In this document: piece after piece, positions 33,725 to 47,300 of the stretch | How the letters are laid out: every line of letters begins with the position of its first letter | Position numbering within the stretch: the first letter of the stretch is position 1 | Assembly (NCBI GenBank): GCA_016758965.1 | Contig: JAEPRB010000021.1 | Span: forward strand, 62,001-126,000 | Source of the DNA: Circinella minor | Lineage: Eukaryota > Mucoromycota > Mucoromycetes > Mucorales > Lichtheimiaceae | Length of the DNA: 64,000 bases | Reading direction: 5' to 3' | Program-made: the position numbers and the translations under genes | Notes under the pieces: model-generated | Told to the model about the DNA's origin: nothing | Databases searched by the model: none | What the model saw: the letters and a program-made list of their open reading frames with translations, nothing else

Positions 33725-36700
33725 CGAGATTTATTGTTCAAAAAAAATAATAAGACTATTAAATTAAATATAAATATTACTCTGATTAAGAGTAAATGTA
33801 AATATAAGAAAAAGTAAGCGTTAAAGTAATAAAAAAAGAGATTTTTTTGTGCAATCCAACTCGAAAAAAAAAGGTACGGCGCGCGAGGGCCGTTATCGAT
33901 TCCACATCCCGCTGCACACTTGTTTAAGACCAATCATATTGCCGGAAAATGAGGTTATAGGTAAACTAAAAAAAAAATGTGGGGATAAAAAAGAGAGATC
34001 GACAGGGACTCCAAAAGATATTGTCTTTTATGGTAAAGAAGAATCAACTAGAACGGGATAGATTACCGAATAATACCTTGGATCAATTGTAATTTTCATT
34101 CCTTTCAAAATGAAGGGTCATATACCTAGATAACGTAATCATTCGACCATATCGTTTGTATATTTCCTTCTCAAAGAAGTTGATGGTTGTACGGATTGTT
34201 TGTCACCTGTTCAATTCTATCTGTGTTTAACTTTTTGACTTGAAATAATACGTAAGCTTTGAAATGAATATTTTAAATTGAGTTGACTTATTTGAACTTT
34301 TTTTGAATTAACTGGACCCTCCCTCCCATATAAATGATAGCCCTTGTTGTTTCTAATGATAATACGTATCAAAATAATAACAAGCCATTATTCATACTTC
34401 CCGGTATATTTTCAGCAAAATCATTAAAACAAACTCGTACACTGACGATATTTACCCACCGGTATTTATAGCCCATCAAGTCCATGAAGAAATGTTAATT
34501 ACCTTGTCTTTTTATCAAGCTCTTGGTATCTACAATCCACAAGCCAGATATTCTTGACTGCTCATAATACACAGACAAACAATTGATCTAATGAATAACG
34601 TCCCTGTTTAATAGTGGTATGTATTTTTAAATCCGAGTTTTTTTTAATATCAAAGTCTACATTGCCTTGTAGTGCTAACTGTGCCCAAAAGCACAAAAAA
34701 GCACGAATGAGTTCAATCATATCTATCGCTAATTGAGTACATTACGTAATGGCAATTTTTTTAAGCTACAACACAATCTGGAGAGTAAATTCAATCACAC
34801 GGTTTCTTATTGATCAAATCGATTTTTAGTCCAGCCAAGAAGTGGTGTTAGTACTCTCTGTTGGTAACATGTACAAATAAAGGGATTCCGAGTGGTTAAA
34901 TTGTACATTGAATACTAGGATAAGAACATTGAAATTGATGCAATGATGATTCCCCTTAAAATTTACTCAGACTAATCTCTTACCCTTGTTAAAAGAATTC
35001 TATCATTGTTACATCAATGTTAATTAGTTGTTGTATCTATAGAGTATTTACACCTAACAATCTAGCATTCAACTTGAGCACCTTAAAATGGGCATATTTT
35101 CAAAAATGTTAAATGCAGCATATGATACATCAAGTACACATGAGATCCCCGGTCATTCTAATTGTATTGGTAGCTGACGGATAAGATCAACGATTATCTT
35201 GTTGTCTGTTTCTTTTATCGCATTAATTACCTAAAAATCCAAACGAATATCTTCATGCGATAGAGATAGCTTTTTCATGCTCCTAATTGATGAAGACTTG
35301 AAAGCATGTTGAGCATGATTGGATCTCTTTCGCCTTCGTGGTTAACTCTATCATAAGATCTAATCGTTTGAATTATTTCGGAAGCTTTGGTGCAATCGCA
35401 TCTCTGAGAGTCAACATGACAAGAATTTCTCGACAATCAAAGACATTCCAGTAGTGAGATGTTAAAGCTTTAATCAGCAGATTAAGAACATTCCAACCTT
35501 GAGCTCCAGAAAACTAACTTGTGGGATGATTCGTATGATCAGTTGAGGATAAGTCTAACTTAATATTATTGTAGCATACACGGGTGTCGACTATGGATAG
35601 TTAAAAAGTAACATGGATGTTACTGAGCGAGAGTATTTGGCTGCTATATTATTCCACTCTAGTGTCCGTAATTATGTCATTCTAATGGGGGTGTAAAAAT
35701 ACAGTCTTGATCATTAAATGCATAGCTACGTAATGATTTGTTCATCTTGAAAATACGACGATGTAAGGGATAAACACTCAAGTGTATGTTGATCTATGAA
35801 AAGGGATAAGGATATTTAATTATATACTTTCTTTTAACATAATCCAACCTGATAGATTTTTTTCCCTTGTAGTCAGTGTTATTGTTGTTTTCGGTGGTAT
35901 AAAGAACATTGACATTATATTATGAAAAAATAGCGAGTTTTTTAGACACCGTAGTAGAATGAAGAAGATATATACAGTGAATAATAATTACAGTAAATAT
36001 GTGAAGCGACAGGTAGACATTCATGTCAGTAACGAAGTCACCTCGAAGTTCTACTCAATGATGGCGGCCCAAAAGAAAACTGTAGTGTCATCAAACGTTC
36101 GCGAGTAGGGGAATTTGTAAGGTTTCCATTTTGATTTTTTCTACAGAAACTAAAGAAATAAAAAAAAAATGAAGTTGATAAGCATAGTAAGTGAAAGAAT
36201 CAATCATGGCATATAAATTGGTTCGTCGCCATTCACGTATTCTCGCCCTATGTTAAATGACATACAAGTAATATTAATATAGTGGGAAATGAATAGGAGG
36301 TTGTGCTCACGTTTCCATGGTCGAATGGATCAACTTAGTAAAAACCCTTGTCTAACGTATCATCGTGACCAGAAGCAAAATAACAACAAGAATTAAAACT
36401 GTAGTGTATAATAATGAATGCGTAATAGTGATATAAACTACTGATCATCAGTATGTGTGACTACGTATAAATCTACATCCATGTAATTACTATCATATAA
36501 TTCTTAAATTACCTATTGATAAAATTCAATACGTAATATAACAACAGTCCAAGTAAAGAGATACTTGTCCCATATTTATACAGACTTCAAAAAAAAGGTA
36601 CCCAAACACAACGTGTTTCAAACAATGTTGAATACATTATTAACGACAGCTTTTCATAAATCGTAGTACTTGAACAATATACGTATCACTCTTTGCGGGA

Positions 36701-37693
36701 GCTTATAATCAATTTTGTCAATTGTTGATAGATCGCAATTACGATTTCTCGAGGTAGTTTATAGACAATAATAGCGTGTCGCTCCTGTCACCATAAAGGA
36801 TCTATTAAATCAATCTATGTTGTTCGTTTTCTATATTTGTATTAAAAGAAGTAATAGCGTGTAGGTAAAGTGACTGCAGAAGGAAAAAAGACAATGGTAT
36901 TTAAAGATTCATCATCGATTTTTTTTTTTGATAAAACACTTACGTACCAAACAAAACAAAAACCAAAAGCAATAGTCATTACGTGATCTTTACAGTGTAG
37001 CTCATGTTTTAAAATTACTTTACGGCGAAAAAAAAAACCACTTTCGCTCGGATAGAACCTGGTTTTAATTAAAAAACATGACTACAAATGTATCTTATAC
37101 AAAACTAAAAAGGTCTATTTATTCCTCTTTTCAATCGTTACAGTTTAAGATGTATGCTGAACCATGAAACATTGGATATAAAAAAAGAAAAATTAAGTAT
37201 GATTGACATGAATAGGTCAATAAAAAATATGTATCATGTTGAACACTGCAATAATATCAAAAGAAAATTGGTGCGACTGTCAAGATTTTTTTTTTATACA
37301 TGTGTAGCCAAGCAACAAAAACGTTTGTAAATCAGCTAAAAAAAAGTGCTCTACGTGCGTTATCATAATTTTATTATTAAATAGGTCGAAATAGCCATTG
37401 TCGCCAGTGAGGATTAGTGTATGAATAAATAATCGGATGGTGTCCGTGACACCATTTATCAAAGTTATATATACTAATAAATCTCTTTATTTGGTCTGGT
37501 TCATAAAATTGGTGGCAAAAACAAATGCATCCGATGACTCGCGTGTTTATACAACTGATGATGCATGGATGAAACGTTATAAAATAAATCCCTTAAACCT
37601 CTTTTTTTTTCTGATCCTTACTCTCCCCTTTTTCTTTCTTTCTTTCTTTTTTTTTTTTGCAAACTTTCTCGTTTGACCTTTTAAGAAGAAAAC
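33725..37693. other. 4-kb mostly non-coding region
   Basis: Includes the 5' flank of the PP2A gene, with a small GC-rich patch GTACGGCGCGCGAGGGCC near 33873, and then a long gene-poor stretch. A minus-strand coding-like relic lies at about 35150-35560. The final few hundred bases before 37694 are T-rich and probably the VMA8 promoter. No intact gene was seen. Confidence 0.45.
35150..35560 (-). pseudogene. Degenerate coding relic, unknown family
   Basis: One minus-strand frame is protein-like over a long stretch interrupted by stops. It reads FSGAQGWNVLNLLIKALTSH, YWNVFDCREILVMLTLRDAI, APKLPK-stop, then FKRLDLMIELTTKAKEIQSC. Further on, a segment reads INAIKETDNKIIVDLIRQLP plus IQLE before a stop. 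Amino-acid usage is unlike translated AT-rich intergenic DNA. It could be the remnant of a helical or leucine-rich protein, or of a mobile element. No parent family is recognised. Confidence 0.35.
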
Positions 37694-38837
37694 ATGTCCG
37701 GTTCAAACCAGAGAATCAGTATTTTCCCAACACGCATGTAAATAACATCGCAGTATAATATATTCTTACGTATATAAAAGAAAAATTAACAAAGAGTATA
37801 ACAATAATAATAATAAAAGCAACACAATAGGGCGCTTACCACCATGAAAACTAAGTTAAAAGGTGCACAAACAGGACATTCTTTACTGAAACGTAAAGCT
37901 GAAGCCCTGACCAAACGTTTCAGAATTATTACACGACAAATTGATGAGGTGAAAAAAACAACAACTGTATTTCCTAAACAAGGAATAAACACTAACCATT
38001 GATTTCATTATTACAAAACACATTAGCTCAAACGTAAAATGGGCATAGTAATGCAAACAGCATCATTCTCTCTTGCAGAAGTTCAATACATTGCTGGTGA
38101 TGTAAGTTATCAAATTCGTGAAGCATCCACCAAAGCACAGTTGCGTGTTCGCTGTAAACAAGAAAATGTATCTGGTAAGTATAACATTTTTTTCATCAGC
38201 GGCTATTGTTTTTTCCATTTGCTATTTGAAATTAATTAATTACTGAACTTATTTTGAAAGGTGTTATGCTTCCTACGTTTGAAATGTATGTTGAAGGAGG
38301 AAATGGTAAAGTACGATACCCCCTATTTCTATTATTGAATTTTTAATTGATGATGGGAGGAGGGGGAGAGAGAGAAATAATAATATGATAATAAAAGAAA
38401 ACTAACATTTCTATTAATTTATAGCATTCGAATTTACGGGCCTGGGGCGTGGAGGACAGCACGTGCAAAAAGCCAAAGAGGTATATCAAAAAGCAGTCGA
38501 AACTCTTGTTGAATTAGCCAGTTTGCAAACTGCTTTCGTCATTCTTGATGAAGTGATCAAGGCTACAAATCGTCGTGTCAATGCTATCGAACACGTCATT
38601 ATTCCCAAATATGAAAACACGATCAAGTATATTATTTCTGAATTGGATGAACAAGATCGTGAAGAATTTTTTCGTTTGAAAAAAGTTCAAGGCAAAAAGA
38701 AAGACAAGGCTGCGGCAGCTGAAGCCGAATTGGAACATTATGATGATGGTCAACCTGTTTTCCAAGGAGCAAATGAAACAGGACAATTAGATAATAGTAA
38801 TATATTGGGTGATGATGATAAGGATGTTATTTTCTAA
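37694..38837 (+). CDS. VMA8: V-type proton ATPase subunit D
   Basis: Central-stalk (rotor) subunit of the V1 sector that couples ATP hydrolysis to proton pumping at the vacuole. Exons 37694-37737, 37831-37948, 38027-38174, 38261-38305 and 38425-38837 sum to 255 residues, versus about 256 in yeast. The sequence is family-typical throughout: [87 protein letters not shown] and [34 protein letters not shown] precedes a variable acidic tail. Long helical heptad-rich ends fit the coiled-coil rotor. The minus-strand ORF inside the last exon is a shadow. Confidence 0.97.
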
Positions 38838-39187
38838 ATATACATATTAGCAAAAAATAAAAAATAAAAAAGAGAACAAACAAATATAATTATAAGAATA
38901 CGAAAGTAAATTTTTGGGTGAAAGAGGGATTATAAAAGTTTGTTTTGCCTCTTGAAGTTGCGTGTATAAATGTGAGTGCGTGCGAATTTCGCATTGTAGT
39001 GAGATTATTTAATAAGAGATATATAAAGTTACAGAAAAATTGGTAGTAGTAGTTGATGATTGTAGGAAAGCAGCGAAGAATAGTAAGAAAAGAAAGGATT
39101 TTGAAATTAAACTGAAAGTGTCGAATTGAATGTATAAAGTAGGTTATAAGAAATAAAAATAAAAGTATAAAAATTATAGTACTATTA
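38838..39187. other. Convergent 3' flanks
   Basis: 350 bp between the V-ATPase subunit D stop and the stop of the minus-strand membrane protein. AT-rich; it probably holds both polyadenylation regions. Nothing else was seen. Confidence 0.4.
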
Positions 39188-40023
39188 TTATGGATTTCCA
39201 TGTTGTGGTGGTGGTGGAGGTGGTAACATGGAAGCTCGTGAACCACCAAGTTGAAGTTGTTGGATAAATGGTTGTGACATAGTGGTACCTGGTGTATTTG
39301 GTGTTGTACCATCCGAGCGCCATGATGTTCGTGGTTCGTCATATTCATTTTGTGGTTGAAATTCTTCCACATCCCCTCGATCTGTTCGTTTACGTCGAAT
39401 AAAAAAGAAAGCAACAGCACCAAGAACAAGCGCACCTCCTACCCCACCTACGACACCCCCGATAATAGCATTCTTATTCGTTCCACTACCACTGTCGTTA
39501 TTGGAAGGTTGAGAAGATTCGGGTGGTTGCGAAGATTCAGTTGGTTGGAGCGTACCACTGTTGCTTTCGTTGGTCGTAGTATCTGTTGGCTGTTCTGATG
39601 GGGTGACTGCAGGATCAGACCAAGATGAAGTCTCAGTCTGCCACCATTCGGTCGTTGTAGTTGGATCTGCCCACTCATCCGTTGTTGTTGTATCCCACTG
39701 TGCAGTATCTGTTGGGTCGGACCAGTCATCAGTTGTTGTTGTGGCACCCCAATCATCAGTAGGTGTAGCTTCACCACTACCATCGTCAGTTGGATATATA
39801 TCTTCATTATCGGTTGGATCACTCGAACCATCGGTTGGATCTGACCAATCTATAATACATATTGTGATTGTTCGTTTCAGTTTTTTATATACATATAACG
39901 TCCTGTTTTTTTTTCTTTCCAATTCTTGGAGTAATTACCATCACCCTCATCTTGAGCCAACGAAGGCATATTAATCATTGCTACCAGGAAAAGTGCTGAT
40001 ATTATCGTCTTTGATATTTTCAT
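39188..40023 (-). CDS. Secreted/type I membrane protein with Trp-punctuated Thr/Asp stalk
   Basis: Exons 39939-40023 and 39188-39849 give 248 residues. The N-terminus MKISKTIISALFLVAMINMP then SLAQ is a good signal peptide. Residues about 30-110 are a Thr/Asp/Pro stalk with short repeats (SDPTD, YPTDDGS, TPTDDWG, TTTDDWSDPTD, TTTDEWADPTT, EWWQTE, SSWSDP), giving regularly spaced Trp. A Ser/Thr/Pro/Asn-rich part (ESSQPPESSQPSNNDSGSGT) likely carries O-glycans. The helix AIIGGVVGGVGGALVLGAVA precedes RRKRTDRGD as stop-transfer. The tail is Pro-rich, ending PPPPPPQHGNP. The organisation resembles Mid2/Wsc-type wall-stress sensors, but no WSC or other extracellular domain was found, so the function is unassigned. 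Confidence 0.82.
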
Positions 40024-43000
40024 GTCTTTTTAATTTTTTTTTAGACAAGGAAATGAAAAAGGAAAGGAGGAGAAATAGGAAAAAGAGAAACAAAAAAAAA
40101 AAAAAAGGAATGGAATAGATATTAAAAAATATAAATGGATAGAAAAACAAAACAAAAAACAAAAGAAATAAAAAAAGAAAACTAAACCATGAGCTGACCA
40201 AGAAAATGGTTTTTTTTTTTTTTTCAAGAGGAGTTACACAGTCCACAATATATTTAAACATTGAGCAAATGGACAAGTATTCCAATTCTAGACTGGAACC
40301 TCGCCTTATTATATTATATTAAAGGGAGTACAAACCGAATTCGGCGAATGTTGACTCTTCCCAAAAATAATTGCATGTCGCTTTTTCAAATTGCTATTTT
40401 TACTGTTTACAAAAAAAAGCTTCCCAAGCTTCAACATCTCCCAAAAAAAAAAAAAACCAATTACAATTACATTGTTCATGTTTGTAACTTAGTAGCAAAG
40501 ATTATTTTTTTTTGGAAATGATATTCTTTTCTAAATTAATTACGAAAATGTGTTTCTTGTTGTTGTCACTTTCTCTTCGAGCAGTTTACTATTTTACGGA
40601 ACAACAAAAAATAAAGCTGTATAACTAAAATCTTTTCGGCAATACGAGGTGAGAATAACACACACAAGCTTTTTTTTTTTTGGTTTTACGAACTGTTCTA
40701 ATAATATCCTAACATTTGGTCGTATTAAAAAATTGTGCATGTGTATACTTCTTACACATTTGAAAAAAAAAAGATATTGTATCTCAATATACATTCTCAA
40801 AGGCTATCCTTTCTCTTTTTTAATCAAATGGATATGTCAAAATGATTGTTGTCTTGCGATATCCATTATGAAAAAGATCTTCTTCCAATTTTATTTCCAG
40901 GTTTGGCGGAACATTGTTTTTATATATGCTCATATCATAACACTATATGAGTGGTAATACCAAGTATCATTACTGAAATTTAGTAATGCATTTTTTATAC
41001 CGACGCATTGTTTTTTTTAATGATGGATCAGTGAATCTCTCCCTCCGGTTCAAAGTGATTTTTGAATATTAAGGAGTAGAAGGAGGGGAAGGGATAAGAA
41101 AGATAAAGTGACAATCGTATAATAATAATTCTATTTCTATAAAATTACATATATTATATGATCATTAATTTAATTTTCATTTTATTTTATTACAATATTT
41201 CCTTGTAGAATAATATAAAAATCAGGGTGGTATTTTAATCACCCTTAATTATATTGTATTTGTAGAGTTAAAGTGCTTCATCTTTGGAGGGAGATCACTA
41301 ACAAATTTACACGTTTTTATAAGCAATTAACCTCGGTGCCATTCCTTGTATAATTAATACGTATTCAATTCATCATACACAGTCTTTTTCTTTATATTCT
41401 TTATGCCAGATCAATAAAGAATGTACTGATATTACTAGTAAACAAGAATAAAGAAGTGGAAAAGGCCAGGCTCTTGACAGGTAACACGAAAATTTGTTTT
41501 AAACTAATTTTGTACTAGTATTTACTTATGCAAACTTATTTTATTATGTATCACTTTAGCATTATTACTGTAACTATAGCTTTTAGTGTGAACCTTCTAT
41601 ACGAGAAACATTGATATTAATTACCATATTAATTGTATAAATAAGGGTTCGCCTACATTGGAAAGCTTTTAGATACTGTACCAATGCTTTACATTTATTT
41701 TGAAAATATACTACATGAGCTTTAGATTAAAAGCAATTATTTCCTTCAACCCAATTCAACTTGTTATCTAATTACCAGAAGATTTAAATAACATATTACA
41801 GTAAGTAGAAAAAAAAATGCTTGGTGACTTAGTATTTGTAAGAAGATCTTCAGTACGTAATAAATAATACCACCCAATATTGCAGCTTGAATCACCAAAA
41901 ATTTTCCCAATAACAATGGATGTCTTCTTGATGTCTGTCTGTATCTTTGGTTTTTACAATGTGTAATAGTGCTATATAAATCCATTGTTGTATGAATAAC
42001 ACCATGCATGCTTGATCCATCCATCTAAATATAATTCACCAATACTGAAAAAACATAATAAATAATGGTCCTTCTTTTCTATTTTCCGTTGATTCATCAT
42101 CACTTTTGAGCACCGGGGATGTAACTCATTTTTTATACTCTCTCGAATACGTACATAATAATATTCCATAGTTTTACCTCTTACAATTTTCTTTACTAGT
42201 AGTTATATAAGTATTTTTTAGCATAGATCGTTACTTATTATTCTCTATGCGTGTGTGATGAGGACATCCCACCTCACTCGTTGATACTATCAATCATTTA
42301 TATTCATTTATATCAATACTATGCTTCTTGCGCGGATTTCAACCTACGGGGATATTAATCAGCACGAGTATACTTATTTTATTACGTATGTATGTTATAC
42401 TTCATTTTCATTTACAGGTGTAAAATCAGAAATCAGAGTGTTCCATCTTGAGTTTCACAAAAAGTGGTGGTACACACTTTCATTTTATGTCTCATATTAA
42501 TTGTACACTATCATATGCTACGTACGTACATATGACAGGAAATAAAAATGAAAATGACGTGCAGCGGTGAACATATTTAGCACAATATAATCTCGCACAA
42601 AACAATAAGAGCTTATAAACTGTTATACAAATAAGATTTTAACAGATGATAGTACCTTTTTAATGAAAAAAATGGTGACCATTGTATTTCTACTATACAG
42701 TATCTGTTTACAGTATACTCTAATACATTCACTTTGATACACATTTGTCATCATTTTTTCTTACACATAAAAAAGTAATAGTTTTACCACCATGCTTTCA
42801 TTTACCTTTGACTTCAGTGATCTTGCTGTTATGATAGTAGTATATGCTGTGTGTTATAATATTATACTATTTATTGCATCGCTACCGGAAGTTCAGAAAA
42901 AGAGGTGCATATAAACACATTCATGAGTAACGCTGTAATTGCATAAAAGTCTTATACGTATCCTTATTAGCATTGTTTAATTTTTAAAAGATATAACGGG

Positions 43001-44305
43001 GGCAACAGATACGTAATAATGACGCGTACCTGAAATGTGTAATACAGAACATAAACTCACTCATGTATAAAACACCAACGATAATAATATACATATATGT
43101 TACAGCATTGAACAGCTGTATAATTTGTATACCTATAGAGCTTTTTGAAATAATTTAAGGAGCGAAGAGGATCAAGAATTATTTATCATTCTACGGGCTA
43201 CTATAAAATTCATATAGAAACATATACAATAGTAAGCTCGACTATTTTAATTTAAAAAGTAACTTTTTCTTGTTTTGAAAAAAAAGTCCGCAATTATGGA
43301 AAGATTTAAAGCCGTCAACAGCAATGTTTAAAAGGAAGGATATGAACTAAAAGTTTTATGAATGATTTCTTGTTCCCAATTGCATAAAGCAATAGTTTTT
43401 GCATACATATTAATATATCAGTAGATGTAAAAAAAAAAAAAAGAAAAGAAAACTCAGAATATTGACTGGAAAGGCAGTAGAGCATCACCTCAAAAACTAA
43501 AAAGTACTAGTCAAGAAATTATTATATTACGTTATAACATGTTTATTATGATATAATAATTATCGAGTTTTCAATGGTATAATTCGTTGTTGAAATAAAA
43601 GGTTTAGTTACATTCTATATCTTTAAACCATTTTTCTATATTGTTTTTTAGTGTAGAAAATAAAAAATAAATTACTAGCCTATATAGATATTGTTAAGAG
43701 AAGAATAAAAGATGCAGTCAAATAATAGGACGATGAGGATAAACATTTTGTTTATACATTAATCGCATTTTCTTGTGAAACAATAAGTTCTTGCACAAGA
43801 GAACATAATCGTAATTATGGTCAATAACTTCTGTCTACCTTCCAACTTCAAAGGTGTCACAGAAACCGTTTGGATGACACGTGGCATGGAACATTCAGCA
43901 TTTCACGAGTTGAATTACCCAGTAATTCTTTGAAGGTGGTTCGATGTTGAAGTGAAAACTGAGGCTAAAAGCTATAAAAATTATTATTAAAAAAAAAACC
44001 TGCGAAGTAATTTATAATAAGCCATTAGCTGCTGTTTATCCTGTTTTGTTTTATTGAAAAGTGGCAAAAAATAAATCCTAGTTATATTATTTTTCATTTT
44101 ATGGAACCCAAAAAAAAAAAAAAAAAAAAAAAAGAATATCTAATAGATCGAAAAAAATAGAGTGCCCTGGACCTTCATCTTTATTGATTAGTGTAACCAT
44201 CTTGTATTTAACTTTTTTCTTTTTTCATCTTTACAATTACTTTTTTCTTCTTCCTTGTTTTATTTTTTTTAAGTGCATGTTTACACAACAATAAATTTTA
44301 CAACA
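40024..44305. other. 4.3-kb gene desert
   Basis: AT-rich throughout, with an A run of about 22 near 44110 and T-rich DNA just before 44306. Two overlapping minus-strand readings at 41764-42169 are the only remotely protein-like sequence, and they are weak. Several TACGTA words occur but do not form an array. No supported gene or RNA was seen. Confidence 0.45.
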
Positions 44306-47300
44306 ATGTTTAAATACGGTAGAAAAAAGAAACAAGGGGAAGATCCTATTGTCGCGATAGAGGATAATGACGATACTATACCTCCGATCCCACCACCCAA
44401 AGATATCATTTTTTCTTCCCCAACAGCTGTCGCCTTAGCAACAACGACATCAAGTACAACAAGTACTGTAGCAACAACAGCTGAAAATAATAACGCCTAT
44501 AAGCCTTTAAACGAGATTGACTTACCACGCGATTTTCGAACTTCATTGATCTTAACCCAATTCAATAATGATCAATCGACAAATCTATCTACACCAACTA
44601 CTGACGGAAGTAGTCGACTTTCAACCCTTTCAACCCTACCCATCCCCTCTATGCCATGGATGACCGATGGTACAACTGATTCAGCACGACCTACATTACC
44701 TAATAGCAATAGTAATACTACACCACCACTTTCACCGACATTATCGTCCACTTCTGAAACATTGGTACGAAAGAGTAGTAGCACGCGTAGTAGTAACGAA
44801 CCTTGGCGACCACCCCTTTTAGTCGGCGGAGGAGGAAAGCAACCAAATAAAGGGGTAAAGTTTATTCTTTCAATAATTAAATATCTTTCTTTTCTTTTTC
44901 CTTTTTCTTCATTTTTTCTTTGTTTATGTTAACTTAATCATATATGTCAAAATTTATAATTAAAAAGAACGACTTTCAAGATATCGCATCAGGACCACCT
45001 ATTATTCCCCGTAGTAGAACTCCACCACCACCAGCCATAGTCCAGCCTACTGGTCTTGATAAAGAAAAGAATAGAACGATATTCGACTCAGATGATGAAG
45101 AATCAGATGGGGATATATTTTTTCAAGACTTTTCAGCAGATAGACCCAAATCTAAACGTGTCAGCAAAAAGGTCATTAAAAAGGCATTGGATGATAAATC
45201 ATCTAGTTTGAGTAGATTCGATTTATCTGCATTTGCCAATCATTTGCATGAAAATCGCCTTTCTGTTATGCAATTGCGACAAAGCAATATTCATCTTACC
45301 AAAGAAGATGAAAAGGAATTGATTCAATTGCTTGAAAAACGCAAGAGTATGGCACCCGCCAATACTGATGCCCAACAACAACAGCAAGAATCAGCTTACG
45401 CCAACTCACCTTCTAATGATTTACTGCGACCACCCATGCCAGAACGACCTATATCCAAGAAACCATCGCTATTATTGCAAAAGCTTAAGAAGAGCAACCG
45501 TTCTGCAGGTAAATAATAATAACAATAATGGTTGAATTAATTATGAAGGGTTGAAGAAATGGAGATAGGGGGAGAAGCAAAAATAAAACAAAGTTTTTCT
45601 TTTATCTAATATTAAATTTTTTTTTTGGGATTGCTCCGCTCTCTTCTAGTGGAAGACGAAGATATGCCCACTCCTTCCATATCAGCATCCCGTTCACAGG
45701 AGCAATTAACGGAGAGAAAACGACGAGTACGTAAGTCAATGAGTATGGATGAAATTCATCGAATGGCTGCTATGGAAGACGAAAAGACACAAGTCAGCGA
45801 AGTACCTACTGTTCCGTCCATTCAAGAAGATCCAGTGGACAAGAATCCCTTTGAACCATCCGCTTCAACGCCTTCACTAGCAAAATGGTCTTTGCATAAA
45901 TCTCATTCTACCAGAAAATTTGCTGTACGGAGCCATAATGATAATAATAACAATAGCGAAAGTATTGGTACTACTAATAGCACTGAAAAAGCACCACGAG
46001 CACAAAGTGCTAGACCAACAGTACAAAGGTCTATTGGATTATTTGGTAGTTTACGACAAGCAAGTCGATCCCATCAGCCTTTCCGAGGGCTTGTACGTAA
46101 TTTGAGTAGCGCTGGAAATTACTATCGTGCTCGACATTCTTCCGCCAATGGGACTGTAGAAACTGGAGGTATGTCACGTGCAGCTATGGCTGTCATGGAA
46201 CATGATAAATCGAAGCTTCATGACAATACCACCAGAACGACCACAACAATGGATACCAAGAATACATCCTCTCCTTCCAATAATGATATTACTACTTCTA
46301 CTTCTTTATCTGACCCACAAGCAACGACATCATTGTCAACATCGACTATTACAGAAACACTAAATACTCAAGAAGATAATTCATCTTCTGAAACAAGCGG
46401 TGGTAACTTGCTTACACAATTATTGGCCAAAGCAAGCAAAGCCAAACGGACGCCTATAACGAAAACTGTCAATATGAATAATGACAATAATCATCTAAAT
46501 AAGCTCAATAACAATACAAACAGTAATCAACGGCGAGAAAAAACCAAATCACGTATCGTTCGACGTACTATTATTTACGTACCACCAGATTCACTCAATT
46601 TTATGAAAACGCTTCAACAACGTGATGATACCACCTCTTCAGCTGGTCTGATGAGGAACAAGAATGGTCCGGCGCCACCTTTACCGCCCGACATGGTAGA
46701 AAAAATGCGCCAATTACAAAAGAGCTCAAAAGCAACAGCGATAGCAGCAGCATCTTCACCTCGTCATTCGGAAGACGATGATAACAGTCAACAAACTAGT
46801 CGTAATACTATGAGCAGTAGCAATAGTGGTGGTACTAGTAGTAGTAAAATAAGACATGATGATAATGATTCATCCACAACTACACTCACCACCAAAGATG
46901 AAGATATTGATGATGATTTTGGAAGTGTACTTAATTATTATGATGATGAAAGTTTATATGATTACTACCAAAATCGAGAATCAATTATGCCACAGTTGGA
47001 AGGACTGGAATTACGTGAGATGAGCGATGGTACAGTTGAATGGGGAATTGTCAAGAAACAAGGCAATCGCAAGAGTTTTTATGTCCGGGATGAAAAGCGG
47101 GTTATCGAGGAAGAAGATGAAGACGAAAACGAGGAAAAGATTGAAGAACAAGTGTTAGCATTAATGGGGCTTAGTGTTGAAAATATCAACAACAATAATA
47201 ATAGTAGTAAGTATTCTATGTCGTCCACCTTGACGACCAATACTACTGCTTCTTCTATAAGTCCTCCGCCTGTACCACGACGGTCACCACGACGAAGAAT

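Noticed and set aside
33319..33817. Plus-strand ORFs across the first intron of the PP2A B55 gene
   Set aside because: They lie antisense to well-supported B55 exons and their intron, and have no domain.
38514..38786. Minus-strand ORF inside VMA8
   Set aside because: Shadow frame of the conserved V-ATPase subunit D exon.
41220..41250. AGGGTG...CACCCT inverted repeat as a structured element
   Set aside because: Arms of only six bases around a 10-nt loop are expected by chance and there is no context to support a role.
45625..45649. Start of the last exon of the low-complexity protein as an independent gene
   Set aside because: The reading starts at a non-ATG codon, and CTCTTCTAG at 45641-45649 is a clear acceptor in phase with exon 2.
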